A stretch of 64,000 nucleotides of DNA from Streptomyces subrutilus (GCF_008704535.1 NZ_CP023701.1:4940001-5004000); one strand, 5' to 3'. Counted from the first letter of the stretch, positions 24,937 through 34,106 are shown. A program made the numbers and translations. Notes: generated from the sequence alone by a model not told the origin.

Positions 24937-26403
24937 CTAGCCGCGGACCTCGGCCGGGCCGGCGGCCTCGGCGCGCTCGGCGGCCTTGCGGCGGCGGTCG
25001 CGGAACACGCCGGCGGCCACCACCAGGGCCGCCACCAGCACCGACAGCGAGACGACCTCGCGGTTGGCGTCGTCGAAGAACATGTAGCCCAGGACCAGGA
25101 CGATCATCGCGGCCGTGGCCCAGGTCAGGTACGGGAAGAACCACATCTTCACGGTGACCTTCTCGGGGGCCTCGCGCATCAGGATGCCGCGCATCCGCAG
25201 CTGCGTCAGGCAGATCACCAGCCACACGAAGAGCGCGATGGCACCCGAGGAGTTCAGCAGGAAGTTGAAGACCGTGTCCTTGAACGCGTAGTTGAAGTAG
25301 ACGGCCACGAAGCCGAAGACCACCGAGCCCAGGATCGCGGCGACCGGCACGCCCCGCTTGCCGACCCGGGCGAACGCCTTCGGGGCGTCCCCGCGCTCAC
25401 CGAGCGAGAAGGCCATGCGGGAGGCCGTGTAGAGGCCGGAGTTCAGACAGGACAGCACGGCGGTCAGGATGATGACCTCCATGATCGTGCCGGCGTTCGC
25501 GATGCCGATCGAGTCCAGGGCGGCGACGTACGAGCCCTTCTCGGTGATCGAGGGGTCGTTCCACGGCAGCAGCGTCAGCACGATGAAGATCGAGCCCAGG
25601 TAGAAGATGCCGATGCGCCAGATCACCGAGTTGGTGGCCTTGGTGACCGCGCGGCGCGGGTCCTTGGACTCGCCGGCGGCCAGCGTGACGATCTCGCTGC
25701 CCATGAAGGAGAAGACGACCATCAGCACGCCGGTGAGGATCGAGCCGAAGCCGTTCGGCATGAACCCGCCGGTGTCGGTCAGGTGGGCGAAGCCCGCCCC
25801 CGGGTTGTCGGAGCCCGGCAGCAGGCCGAAGACGGCCAGCAGGCCGACGATCACGAACGCGCCGATGGCGACGACCTTGATGCCGGCGAACCAGAACTCG
25901 AACTCGCCGTACGAGGCGACCGAGCCGAGGTTGGTGACGGTCAGCACCGCCATCACGATCAGCGCCCAGGCCCACTGCGGGACCGCCGGGATCCAGCTTT
26001 CGAGGATGGCCGCACCGGCGGTGGCCTCGACCGCCAGCACCACGACCCAGAAGAACCAGTACAGCCAGCCGATGGAGAAGCCGGCCCAGCGGCCGAGGGC
26101 GCGGTCGGCGTATGCGGAGAAGGAGCCCGAATTCGGGCTGGCGGCCGCCATCTCGCCGAGCATCCGCATCACGAAGACCACCATCGCGCCGACCAGCGCG
26201 TAGGAGACCAGGATGGCGGGGCCGGCCTTGGCGATGCCGCCGCCGGAGCCGACGAACAGGCCGGCGCCGATCACGCCGCCGATGGCGATCATGGACAGGT
26301 GACGGTTCTTGAGGCCGGCCTTCAGACCGTCTGACGGCTGCGCGCCCCCGGGTTCACCGGTGGGGTCGCCGCCTGCCTTCTGCAGGGTCGTCGTGGAACT
26401 CAT
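24937..26403 (-). CDS. amino acid permease (APC/AAT family), paralogue 3
   Basis: The 488-residue, 12-helix permease has a 38-residue hydrophilic N-terminus and then LKNRHLSMIAIGGVIGAG. ATG 26403 has AAGGA 7 nt upstream, which decides it over the in-frame ATG at 26442. The sequence MAAASPNSGSFSAYADRALG and the AAGES/PW loops place it with the GABA/asparagine permease group, somewhat apart from paralogues 1 and 2. A 7-2-7 palindrome at 26507-26522 lies about 100 bp upstream and could be an operator. The gene converges on bioY across a strong terminator. Confidence 0.91.
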   Translation of the reverse strand: MSSTTTLQKAGGDPTGEPGGAQPSDGLKAGLKNRHLSMIAIGGVIGAGLFVGSGGGIAKAGPAILVSYALVGAMVVFVMRMLGEMAAASPNSGSFSAYADRALGRWAGFSIGWLYWFFWVVVLAVEATAGAAILESWIPAVPQWAWALIVMAVLTVTNLGSVASYGEFEFWFAGIKVVAIGAFVIVGLLAVFGLLPGSDNPGAGFAHLTDTGGFMPNGFGSILTGVLMVVFSFMGSEIVTLAAGESKDPRRAVTKATNSVIWRIGIFYLGSIFIVLTLLPWNDPSITEKGSYVAALDSIGIANAGTIMEVIILTAVLSCLNSGLYTASRMAFSLGERGDAPKAFARVGKRGVPVAAILGSVVFGFVAVYFNYAFKDTVFNFLLNSSGAIALFVWLVICLTQLRMRGILMREAPEKVTVKMWFFPYLTWATAAMIVLVLGYMFFDDANREVVSLSVLVAALVVAAGVFRDRRRKAAERAEAAGPAEVRG

Positions 26404-26506
26404 GGACGGATCCTTAGGTTCTCGGGTTGCGAGCCCCGGCATTCAAACCTGAGAGGAACGCAGGACGGAAGACCTCAATCCGGATCGTTGCGTGGGGACG
26501 AACGTC

Positions 26507-26522
26507 CAGGACCTTGGTCCTG
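26507..26522. promoter_or_regulatory. candidate operator upstream of permease 3
   Basis: CAGGACC-TT-GGTCCTG is a perfect 7-bp inverted repeat in the 219-bp gap between divergent permease 3 and rpiB. The regulator is unknown and the site could serve either gene. Confidence 0.4.
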
Positions 26523-26622
26523 CCGTGTCCCATCTGCGTTCTTTGGGTTTACTTGAGCTTTAGAAGTGATTTACGCGACACCCGCTGCCGGTCGCCGGGC
26601 CCGTTCGTGCCACACTCGTCCC

Positions 26623-27108
26623 ATGCGCGTGTACCTCGGATCCGACCATGCCGGCTTTGAGCTCAAGAACCACCTGGTGGACTGGCTCAAGGACAACGGC
26701 CACGAGCCCGTCGACTGTGGCCCCCACATCTACGACGCGGTGGACGACTACCCCCCGTTCTGCCTGCGGGCCGCGGAGCGGACCGCGGCCGACGCCGACG
26801 GCCTCGGCATCGTGATCGGCGGTTCCGGCAACGGCGAGCAGATCGCCGCGAACAAGGTCAAGGGCGTCCGCGCCATCCTGGCCTGGAGCGTCCAGACCGC
26901 CCAGCTCGGCCGTGAGCACAACAACGCCAACGTGATCTCCGTCGGCGGCCGCATGCACACGCAGGACGAGGCCGTCGCCTTCGTCGAGGCCTTCCTCGCC
27001 ACCCCGTACTCCGGCGAGGAGCGCCACACCCGGCGCATCGAGATGCTCACCGCCTACGAGCAGACCGGCGAGCTCCCCCCGATCCCGGCCCACCACCCGC
27101 AGGGCTGA
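26623..27108 (+). CDS. rpiB: ribose-5-phosphate isomerase B
   Basis: The 161-residue cytosolic enzyme interconverts ribose 5-phosphate and ribulose 5-phosphate in the pentose phosphate pathway. It begins MRVYLGSDHAGFELKNHL, the RpiB phosphate-binding start. The catalytic base region reads GGSGNGEQIAANKVKG, with Glu where enterobacterial enzymes have Cys; this is the actinobacterial type known from Mycobacterium tuberculosis. ATG 26623 is not preceded by a ribosome site, so the mRNA may be leaderless or have a very short leader. A 15-bp hairpin follows, and the glycosylase gene starts 78 bp on. Confidence 0.95.
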   Translation: MRVYLGSDHAGFELKNHLVDWLKDNGHEPVDCGPHIYDAVDDYPPFCLRAAERTAADADGLGIVIGGSGNGEQIAANKVKGVRAILAWSVQTAQLGREHNNANVISVGGRMHTQDEAVAFVEAFLATPYSGEERHTRRIEMLTAYEQTGELPPIPAHHPQG

Positions 27109-27118
27109 TCCCGCCTCC

Positions 27119-27152
27119 CGGCCGTGCCGCCCCGCCCGGGGCGGCACGGCCG
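27119..27152. terminator. terminator after rpiB
   Basis: A perfect 15-bp stem (27119-27133 with 27138-27152) has a 4-nt loop and sits 10 bp after the rpiB stop. Confidence 0.8.
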
Positions 27153-27185
27153 TTGTCATGCCGAGACCCGTCCGAGGAGCCAGCC

Positions 27186-27992
27186 GTGCCCGAGGGGCAT
27201 ACGATCCACCGCCTCGCCCAGGACCACACCGAGCGGTTCGCCGGCCGCCCGGTCCGGGCCGCCAGCCCCCAGGGCCGCTTCGCGGAGAGCGCCGCCCTGC
27301 TCGACGGGCGCACGCTGGAGAGCGCCGAGGCCCACGGCAAGCACCTCTTCCTGGAGCTCGGCGACGCCTGGATCCACATCCACCTGGGCCTCTTCGGCAA
27401 ACTCGGCTTCGGCCCCGCCCCGGCCCCGCCCGCGAGCGACACCGTCCGGCTGCGGCTGCGGAACGAGGACCACTACGCCGACCTGCGCGGCCCCACCGCC
27501 TGCGCGCTGATCGGCGAGGGCGAGAAGAAGGCGGTGCACGAGCGGCTCGGCCCCGACCCGCTGCGCCCGGCCGACGACCCGGACCGGGCCTGGGCCAGGA
27601 TCTCCCGCTCCCGCACCACCGTCGCGGCGCTGCTCATGGACCAGAAGGTCGTCGCCGGCATCGGCAACGTCTACCGGGCCGAGGTCCTCTTCCGGCACGG
27701 CATCGACCCCTACCGGCCGGGCCGCGACCTGCTGCGGGCCGAGTGGGACGCCCTGTGGGCGGACCTGGCCGCGCTGATGCGCGAGGGCGTGCGGAACAAC
27801 CGCATCGACACCGTCCGCGACGAGCACCTCCCCGAGGCCATGGGCCGCCCGCCGCGCGTCGACGACCACGGCGGCGAGGTCTACGTCTACCGCCGCGCCC
27901 ACCTGCCCTGCCACGTCTGCGGCACCGGGATCCGCACCGCCGACCTGGGCGCCCGCAACCTCTTCTGGTGTCCGGGCTGCCAGACCCGCTAG
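27186..27992 (+). CDS. nei: Fpg/Nei family DNA glycosylase/AP lyase (Nei type)
   Basis: The 268-residue base-excision repair enzyme removes oxidised bases and nicks the abasic site. The start at GTG 27186 (GAGGAG 6 nt upstream) gives MPEGHTIHRLA; after methionine removal Pro becomes the catalytic N-terminus and Glu the second catalytic residue. The H2TH region is MDQKVVAGIGNVYRAEVLF (about residues 150-170). The C-terminal zinc finger is CHVCGTGIRTADLG followed by WCPGC. PEGHTIHR is typical of the Nei2-like branch of actinobacteria rather than MutM (PELPEVE), so pyrimidine lesions are the likely substrate. Confidence 0.93.
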   Translation: MPEGHTIHRLAQDHTERFAGRPVRAASPQGRFAESAALLDGRTLESAEAHGKHLFLELGDAWIHIHLGLFGKLGFGPAPAPPASDTVRLRLRNEDHYADLRGPTACALIGEGEKKAVHERLGPDPLRPADDPDRAWARISRSRTTVAALLMDQKVVAGIGNVYRAEVLFRHGIDPYRPGRDLLRAEWDALWADLAALMREGVRNNRIDTVRDEHLPEAMGRPPRVDDHGGEVYVYRRAHLPCHVCGTGIRTADLGARNLFWCPGCQTR

Positions 27993-28096
27993 GGAGCGCC
28001 GTCGACGTCGTGTCGTCCGCCCGCCGGCCGGAGAGGACTCGACGACGCTGCCCGGGCCGCGTGCCCCGCGACCGGGTCCCGCGTCCCGTCCGGCAG

Positions 28097-28125
28097 CGCC
28101 CGGGCCCCCGCGGCGGGCCCGGGCG
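28097..28125. terminator. bidirectional terminator between nei and Eis-like gene
   Basis: A perfect 11-bp GC stem (28097-28107 with 28115-28125) and a 7-nt loop lie between convergent genes. Confidence 0.65.
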
Positions 28126-28146
28126 TCCCTGCTCTCCGCGCGCCGG

Positions 28147-29382
28147 CTAGAAACCGTGCGGGAGCCAGGGTGCGACGTCACCGGTGAAGGCCCGGGAGGC
28201 CTCCGCCACCGCCCCCGGGCGCAGTTCGCGGACCCGGCCCGCTCCCGCCAGCGCGGTGAGCGCGACCCCGCCCAGGTACGCCGCCCCCAGCTCCCGCACC
28301 GTCAGCGCCAGTTCCGCCGGGTCCGCGGTCCGCGCGCACCGGGCGCCGCCCTTCGCGTCCGCGGTCAGCCGCCAGCGCCCCGCGTTCCACGGGCAGAACG
28401 CGTCCTCCACCTCCAGCACCACGTCCAGCGCGGCCCCGTACGCCCGTGCCTCCAGCGCCGCCGGCAGGTCCACCAGCCGTACGTACATGGCGTCCCGGAC
28501 GCGCGCCTGCGACCGGCGGACGTCGCTGACCAGGTGCAGCACCGGATCGTCCACCGGCCGCTTGACCGCCCGGACCGACCACGTCAGGTCGATCCCGAAG
28601 AGGTAGCGCCACAGCGCCGCGTACGCCGCCGGGTCGAGGGCGTCCAGGTCGCCGACCTCCACCCGGCCCTGCGAACCCGACAGGTTCCACTCCGGCGCGA
28701 CCCGGTAGCGCGCGTACCCGACCACCTCGCCGTCCGCCCGCTCCGCGACCACGCACTTCAGCGGGGAGCCGGAGCCGCGCAGCGACGGCGCGTCCAGCAG
28801 CGGCTGCCGCTCCCAGCCCGGCTGCCGGGCCGGCATGCCGGGACGGCCGGGGACCAGCGCCGCGTAGACGCGCTCGCAGTCGGCCAGCGCCGCCTCCGGG
28901 TCGACCAGCCGCAGCCGCACCTCGTCCGCCCCCGGCGGCACGTCCAGGCGCACCCGGGCCGTGTCGATCTCCACCGCCAGGCCGTACACCGCCTGTCCGT
29001 AGCCGAACCGTCCGTAGATCGCCGGATCGGAGGCCGTCAGCACGGCGAGCGGCTCACCGCCCGCCCGGACGTCGTCGAGCTGCCGCCGCATCAGCGAGGT
29101 GAGCACCCGGCGCCTGCGGTGGGTGGGCGCGACGCCCACCATCGTCACGCCCGCCGCGGGCACCAGGGCGCCGCCCGGCACCGACAGCCGGAAGCTGAAC
29201 GCACCGGCCGAACCCACGCACGTCCCGCCGTCCCAGACGCCGAGCGAACGTTCCGCCTCCGTCAGCGACCGGTAGAGCCCGCGCTCCTCGGCGGACTCGG
29301 GCACGCCTCCGAACGCCAGTTCCAGATGGTCGTACCAGACATCCCACTCATCGGGCTGCAATACACGCGTCTCAAGGGCCAT
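28147..29382 (-). CDS. Eis-like GNAT N-acetyltransferase
   Basis: The 411-residue protein has the length and three-part layout of the Eis family: an N-terminal GNAT domain, a second GNAT-like domain and a C-terminal sterol-carrier-like domain. The acetyl-CoA loop is MVGVAPTHRRRRVLTSLMR (about residues 81-99). The Tyr used as catalytic acid in Eis lies in IYGRFGYGQA (about 122-131). The protein ends PHGF; in Eis the carboxylate of the C-terminal Phe is the general base, so the active site appears complete. Mycobacterial Eis acetylates aminoglycosides and other amines; the natural substrate here is unknown. ATG 29382 (MALETRVLQ) is used. Confidence 0.9.
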   Translation of the reverse strand: MALETRVLQPDEWDVWYDHLELAFGGVPESAEERGLYRSLTEAERSLGVWDGGTCVGSAGAFSFRLSVPGGALVPAAGVTMVGVAPTHRRRRVLTSLMRRQLDDVRAGGEPLAVLTASDPAIYGRFGYGQAVYGLAVEIDTARVRLDVPPGADEVRLRLVDPEAALADCERVYAALVPGRPGMPARQPGWERQPLLDAPSLRGSGSPLKCVVAERADGEVVGYARYRVAPEWNLSGSQGRVEVGDLDALDPAAYAALWRYLFGIDLTWSVRAVKRPVDDPVLHLVSDVRRSQARVRDAMYVRLVDLPAALEARAYGAALDVVLEVEDAFCPWNAGRWRLTADAKGGARCARTADPAELALTVRELGAAYLGGVALTALAGAGRVRELRPGAVAEASRAFTGDVAPWLPHGF

Positions 29383-29499
29383 ATGGCCATGCCTATCAGG
29401 GCATTCCGCCCCAGTCGAAGAGTTTTCGGGTACGGATCCGCCCCAGGTCCGGGGGTACCCCTGCGCATCCACAGCCGGGATGGATAGGGTCCCGAAGCA

Positions 29500-30642
29500 A
29501 TGGCCGGAGCGCGCGTCGAGACCCTCATGGCCCGGATGCGCATGCTGTCGCACCGGGCGCGCACCGGGCTGCGCAAATCCGCCGTCGACTACTTCCGCGG
29601 CGACGCCTCCGACTGGCTCGCCTTCGGCGGCCTCCTGCTCACCGTGCCCGCGATCGCCTTCGGCACGCTCATGCTGCCCGTCTGGTTCTCCCCGTCGGCC
29701 CTCGTCCTGCCCATCGTGGCCGGCGGACTGCTGCTGCGCCCGGCCAGCCTGCTGGCCCTGTACGCGGCCTCCGCGGCCGCGCTGATCGTCGAGGCCCTCG
29801 TCCTCGGCCCGTACACCGAAGGGCCGGCGCGGGTCACCCCCGGAACCGTCCTGGTCGTCGCCGCCTGCGGCTTCTTCGGGCTGGTCATCGCGCAGTTCCG
29901 CAGCCGGGTCGGCGTGCCCTGGCGGCGCGGCGGCACCATGCTCTTCGACCTGCGCGAACGCATCCGGGTGCAGAGCAAGCTGCCCGCCCTGCCGCGCGGC
30001 TGGCACCGCGAGATGGCGCTGCGCCCCGCGGGCGGCCAGTCCTTCTCGGGCGACTTCGTCGTCGCGGCCCGCACCAACGGCGGCCGCACCCTGGAGATCG
30101 TGCTGACCGACGTCTCCGGCAAGGGGATGGAAGCGGGCTCGCGGGCCCTGCTGCTGTCGGGCGCGTTCGGCGGCCTGCTCGGCGCCCTCCCGCCGCACGG
30201 CTTCCTGCCCGCCGCCAACGGCTACCTGCTCCGGCAGGACTGGGAGGAGGGCTTCGCGACCTCCATCCACCTGGTCCTGGACCTGGAGAGCGGCGACTAC
30301 GAACTCCTCTCCGCCGGACACCTTCCCGCCCTCCAACTGTCCGCCGGCACCGGCCGCTGGCAGGAGAAGTCCGGCGAGGGGCCGCTGCTCGGGGTGTACG
30401 ACGGGGCCGAGTTCACCGCGGCCCGCGGCAACCTGCGCCGCGGCGACGTCCTGATGCTCTTCACCGACGGCCTGGTCGAGACCGCCGACCGCGAGATCAG
30501 CGAGGGCATCGACCGGCTCACCGGCGAGGCCGACCGCTACGTGGCCGCCGGCTGGGAGGGCGCCGCCTGGCACCTGATCGAAAAGGTCGCCAAGGACGTC
30601 AACGACGACCGCGCCCTCCTCCTCATCCGCCGCTCGGCCTGA
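29500..30642 (+). CDS. membrane-anchored PP2C / SpoIIE-type protein phosphatase
   Basis: The 380-residue protein has an amphipathic start, about four membrane helices (residues 45-135) and a cytosolic SpoIIE/RsbU-type phosphatase domain (about 165-380). Metal-binding motifs are SGDFVVAAR, VLTDVSGKGMEAG (near 205) and LFTDGLVETAD near 325, with DDRALLLIRR at the end. The family dephosphorylates anti-sigma antagonists or similar Ser/Thr phosphoproteins. No partner kinase or antagonist gene is adjacent. ATG 29500 has no clear ribosome site and a TAGGGT hexamer ends 10 bp upstream, compatible with a very short leader. It is divergent from the Eis-like gene. Confidence 0.92.
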   Translation: MAGARVETLMARMRMLSHRARTGLRKSAVDYFRGDASDWLAFGGLLLTVPAIAFGTLMLPVWFSPSALVLPIVAGGLLLRPASLLALYAASAAALIVEALVLGPYTEGPARVTPGTVLVVAACGFFGLVIAQFRSRVGVPWRRGGTMLFDLRERIRVQSKLPALPRGWHREMALRPAGGQSFSGDFVVAARTNGGRTLEIVLTDVSGKGMEAGSRALLLSGAFGGLLGALPPHGFLPAANGYLLRQDWEEGFATSIHLVLDLESGDYELLSAGHLPALQLSAGTGRWQEKSGEGPLLGVYDGAEFTAARGNLRRGDVLMLFTDGLVETADREISEGIDRLTGEADRYVAAGWEGAAWHLIEKVAKDVNDDRALLLIRRSA

Positions 30643-30763
30643 CCACCTCCGGCCGCCCTCGCGCCCTCGGCAACCGCAGCCCCGCACCGGTGCGTGCCCC
30701 CCTGAAGCAGAGCGGAGCCCACCGCGACGCCGGAGGCGCTTCCCGGGCCCCGCGACCACCCGG

Positions 30764-31372
30764 TCAGCGCCGCCACGGGCCGATGCCCAACCGGCCCGTG
30801 TTCCCGAGGTCGACCGGCCGGGTCAGCGCGAGCGTCACCCAGGGCGCGTCCGGGCGGGGCCGCAGCTCCAGCACCCGGCCCTCCACCGCCGGCACGGTCG
30901 CGTCCGTGACCCGGTTGCGCCACACCACCGCCACCGACGCGGTCTGCCCCGGCTGCAGCAGCACCCGCTCGGGCAGCGCGTCCAGGGCCGGTACCTCCGA
31001 GGTCACGGGCGCCGATCCGTGCCCGACCGCCACCTCCACCGGCCGACGCCGCTCGTCCAGCAGCCGCACCTCCGGGTAGCCGTTCAGCTCGTACGGCTGC
31101 GCTCCGCAGTTCTGCAGCCGGTAGCCCTCCAGCCGCAGCCCCATCGCCGCGTCCCCGCCGTCCTCCCGGAGCCGTACCCCGCCCTCGGGGCACGGGGAGG
31201 ACACGTCGGAGGGCGTCGGCGACACCGCCGGGGGAGTGCGTACCGCCCCGGGCGACGCCACCGGCCCCGGCGCCGCCGCAGGGGGCGGCGGCACGTCACA
31301 CCCCGCGAGCACCGCCACCCCCACGGCCAACGCCACCGCGCCCCGACGGCCCCCGCCCCGCACCCACCGCAT
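30764..31372 (-). CDS. lipoprotein, DUF4232-like
   Basis: The 202-residue protein has a lipoprotein signal: basic N-terminus, hydrophobic core and lipobox VLAGC with Cys at about residue 25. A Pro/Ala/Ser linker (about 26-60) leads to a beta-rich domain containing CPEGGVRL, GYRLQNCGAQPYELNGYP and VLLQPGQTASVAVVWRN, the DUF4232 pattern with two conserved cysteines likely to form a disulfide. ATG 31372 is chosen because GGGGA lies 8 nt upstream; ATG 31381 would have none. It is tethered outside the membrane with unknown function. No clear terminator separates it from the convergent phosphatase gene. Confidence 0.82.
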   Translation of the reverse strand: MRWVRGGGRRGAVALAVGVAVLAGCDVPPPPAAAPGPVASPGAVRTPPAVSPTPSDVSSPCPEGGVRLREDGGDAAMGLRLEGYRLQNCGAQPYELNGYPEVRLLDERRRPVEVAVGHGSAPVTSEVPALDALPERVLLQPGQTASVAVVWRNRVTDATVPAVEGRVLELRPRPDAPWVTLALTRPVDLGNTGRLGIGPWRR

Positions 31373-31638
31373 CCCGATCATCCCCAGACCCTACGACGCC
31401 CCGCACCCCCGCCCAGAGCCCCCGCCCACCCAGCCAACTCCGCCCGGAACAAAGCCTCCTGGCGCGCCACCCGCGCCTCCTTCCCCCGGCATGCCGAGGA
31501 CCGCACGGCCGACCCCGCACACGGCGACGGCCCCGCCCCACCCGGCCAGGGTCCGCCCCACCCGCCCACCGAGCGCCGCCCGTCACCCCCGCAGCCGCGC
31601 ACCCCGCACCGCCCCGTCCCACGCACGGCCACCCACAG

Positions 31639-31814
31639 CGGACACCCGGACGCCCGGACGCCCGGACACCCGGACGCCTAGACACCAGGACATCCGGACG
31701 CCCGGACGCCCGGACACCCGGCGGCCGGACGGTCGGAGGGCCAGAGGACCGGGCGCCCGGACGCCCGGACACCCAGCGGCCGGACGCCCGGACGCCCAAC
31801 GCCCGGACGACCGC
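31639..31814 (+). repeat. 8-bp-period degenerate tandem repeat
   Basis: About 22 units of CGGACGCC or CGGACACC run head to tail, perfect at the left and drifting to the right. The 505-bp gap 31382-31886 holds this array plus proline-codon-like GC-rich DNA, and I see no gene in it. Because 8 is not a multiple of 3, translation in any frame gives arginine/proline-rich low-complexity sequence rather than a protein. The array sits 73 bp upstream of the interrupted decarboxylase gene. Confidence 0.85.
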
Positions 31815-31886
31815 CCGGCCCCGCCACCGGCCACTCGCCCCCGATTGGCCCGTCCCACCCGCCCCGGACGCGCCTACCGTGCCCTC

Positions 31887-33284
31887 ATGGACCGCACCCT
31901 CGCCGCCGACCTCGCCCGTCTCCCCGAACTCCTCGACGCCACCCGCCGCGCCGCCGTCCGCGCGCTGGAGACCCTGGAGGCGCGCCCCGTCGTACCGGCC
32001 GCCCCGGCCCCCGACTCCGTACCCGCCCCGCCGCCCCTCCCCGAGCACGGCGCCGGCGCCGAGGCCGCCCTCGCCGCGTTCCAGGAGCGGTGGGAGCCCC
32101 GGCTGTCGGCCTCGGCCGGCCCCCGCTACCTCGGCTTCGTCACCGGCGGGGCCACCCCCGCGGCCCTGGCCGGCGACTGGCTCACCGCCGTCCACGACCA
32201 GAACTCCAACTCCGCCCTCGACGGCGCGGGCTAGGACCTGGAACGCGAGACCGTCGGCTGGCTCCGCGAGCTCTTCGGCCTCTCCGGCGCCCACCGCGGC
32301 ACCCTCGTCAGCGGCGCCACCATGTCCAACACCACCGGCCTCGCCATCGCCCGGGAATGGCTCGGCGAGCGGGCCGGCGTCTCCCCGGCCGAGGACGGCG
32401 CGGCGGCCCTCGGCCCGGTCCGCGTCCTGTCCGCCGCCCCGCACTCGTCCATCGCCAAGGCCCTGTCCGTCCTCGGCCTGGGCCGCCGCTCCCTCGTCGC
32501 CGTCCCCACCCTTCCCGGCCGCGAGGCCGTGGACCCGGCCGCCCTCGACCGGGCCCTCGCCGACACCCCCGGACCGGCCGTGGTCGTGGCCAACGCGGGC
32601 ACCGTCAACACCGTCGACTTCGACGACCTGCGCGCCGTCGCCGCGCTCAAGGACCGCCACGACTTCTGGCTGCACACCGACGCCGCCTTCGGCGCCTTCG
32701 CGGCCCTCTCCCCGGACCACGCCCACCTCGTCGCGGGACTCGACGCCTCCGACTCCCTCTGCGTCGACCTGCACAAATGGCTCAACGTCCCGTACGACAG
32801 CGCCGTCCAGTTCACCCGCAGGCCCGACCTCCAGGCCCGCGTCTTCCGGAACGCCGCCGCCTACCTCGGCCCCCTCGGCGACCACCCCGACCTGGTCCAC
32901 CTCACCCCCGAGAACTCCCACCGGCTGCGCGCACTGGCCGCCTGGTTCACGCTCCGCGCCTACGGCCGCCGCGGCCACCGCGAGATCGTCGAACGCGACA
33001 TCGCCTGCGCCCGCGCCCTCGGCGCGGAACTGGACCGCGACCCCGCCTTCCGCCTGCTGTCCCCGGTCCGACTCAACGTCGTCTGCTTCACCCTCGCCGC
33101 CGATCCCACCCCGGCCCGCCTCGCCGCACTCCGCGAAGCCGCCGCCGCGGACGTCTTCGTCACCCCCACCCGCTACGCGGGAACCCCGGCCCTGCGCGCC
33201 GCGTTCTCCAACTGGCGTACGAATCAGGCGGATGTGCGCCGGGCCGCCGCGGCCCTCCGTACGGCAGCAAGGGACACCGCATGA
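31887..33284 (+). pseudogene. pyridoxal-dependent decarboxylase family, interrupted by one in-frame TAG
   Basis: ATG 31887 opens a frame that encodes the aspartate-aminotransferase-fold decarboxylase family for 115 residues, up to DQNSNSALDGAG, then hits TAG at 32232-32234. The same frame continues without further damage to a TGA at 33282, with DLERETVGWLRELFGLSG directly after the stop. Later motifs are intact: GATMSNTTGLAIAREWLG, TDAAFGAFAA and the PLP-binding VDLHKWLNVPYD. A single substitution from CAG, GAG or AAG explains the stop. Options are a recent null mutation, a sequencing error, or suppression. An in-frame ATG at 32322 could give a 320-residue product lacking the N-terminus. The substrate (amino acid) is unknown. 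Confidence 0.88.
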
Positions 33285-33736
33285 CGCAGCAGCCGCTCAC
33301 CCTGATCGAGGTCGAGGCCCTCGCCCGCGCCGCCCACGAGGGCCAGAGCGACAAGGCGGGCCGGCCCTACGCCGAGCACCTCGCGGCGGTGGCCGAGGGC
33401 GTCCGGCTGCGCGGCGGCAGCCCCGAACAGCAGGCGGCGGCCTGGCTCCACGACGCGATCGAGGACGAGGCCCTCAGCCTCACCTGGCTGGACGGGGCCG
33501 CGCTCCCGCAGCACGTGAAGGAGATGGTCCTCGCCGTCACCAAGCGCCCCGGCGAACCGGTCGAGCGGTACGCGGCTCGCGTCCTCGCCACCCCCGGCGC
33601 CCTGCTGATCAAGGAATCGGACCTCGCGCACAACTCCGACCCCGTGCGCCTCTCCCTGCTCGACGACCCCACCCGCGAGCGGCTGTCCGCCAAGTACGCG
33701 TATGTCCGCTCGCTGCTCGGCCTGACCCAGCCGTGA
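33281..33736 (+). CDS. HD-domain phosphohydrolase-like protein
   Basis: The 151-residue protein overlaps the decarboxylase stop as ATGA, so its translation was probably coupled to that gene. It resembles the hydrolase half of RelA/SpoT and small MESH1-like enzymes: AHEGQSDKAGRPYAEHL (residues about 17-33), the metal HD pair in AAWLHDAIEDE (about 53-63) and a later IKESDLAHNSDPVR where SpoT has KLADRLHN. Mn-dependent hydrolysis of a nucleotide or (p)ppGpp is possible, but several SpoT residues differ, so specificity is open. The premature stop upstream could reduce its expression through loss of coupling. Confidence 0.82.
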   Translation: MTQQPLTLIEVEALARAAHEGQSDKAGRPYAEHLAAVAEGVRLRGGSPEQQAAAWLHDAIEDEALSLTWLDGAALPQHVKEMVLAVTKRPGEPVERYAARVLATPGALLIKESDLAHNSDPVRLSLLDDPTRERLSAKYAYVRSLLGLTQP

Positions 33737-33911
33737 CCTGCCGGACGGTGCCCGAAATATGCCGAGTGCAGGTGTGGTTGGCGAAAACGGAACGACGGCG
33801 ATTGGCCACGGGACGGATAGCCGGGGCCCGTTGGTGGGAGGATGTTCGGTGGGGGTGTGCGTGGCCGTGCGCCCCGGGCCGACCAGGGGACGACCGAAGG
33901 TGTGATCAGTA

Positions 33912-34106
33912 GTGGCCATTTCGCTGTCCGTGGTGGTTCTGTTGGCGGTCATCCTGGTGGTGCTGATCCGCGGCAACCACATCAAGGCGGGCCCGGCCAT
34001 CGTCGCGGCCCTCTTCGGCTTCTTCCTCGCGTCCAGCTCCATCGCGGACGACGTGAACCGCTTCCTCAACTCACTGGCAACGATGATCGCGAACATCAAG
34101 CTCTAG
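33912..34106 (+). CDS. small membrane protein (64 aa), conserved streptomycete type
   Basis: GTG 33912 opens a 64-residue protein with two hydrophobic helices (about residues 3-20 and 27-42) joined by RGNHIKAG, and an amphipathic tail VNRFLNSLATMIANIKL. No enzymatic motif is present. The pattern is common in Streptomyces genomes and I cannot assign a role. A GAAGG lies about 11 nt upstream. It is the last chromosomal gene before the integrated element and ends 28 bp before a 16-bp terminator stem. Confidence 0.75.
   Translation: MAISLSVVVLLAVILVVLIRGNHIKAGPAIVAALFGFFLASSSIADDVNRFLNSLATMIANIKL

Noticed and set aside
31639..31814. Possible CRISPR array
   Set aside because: The units are contiguous 8-mers without spacers and no cas gene is near. 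The same holds for the decamer array at 55931-56000.
32232..32234. Programmed TAG read-through or recoding in the decarboxylase gene
   Set aside because: No recoding signal or pyrrolysine machinery is seen. A point mutation or sequencing error is simpler.
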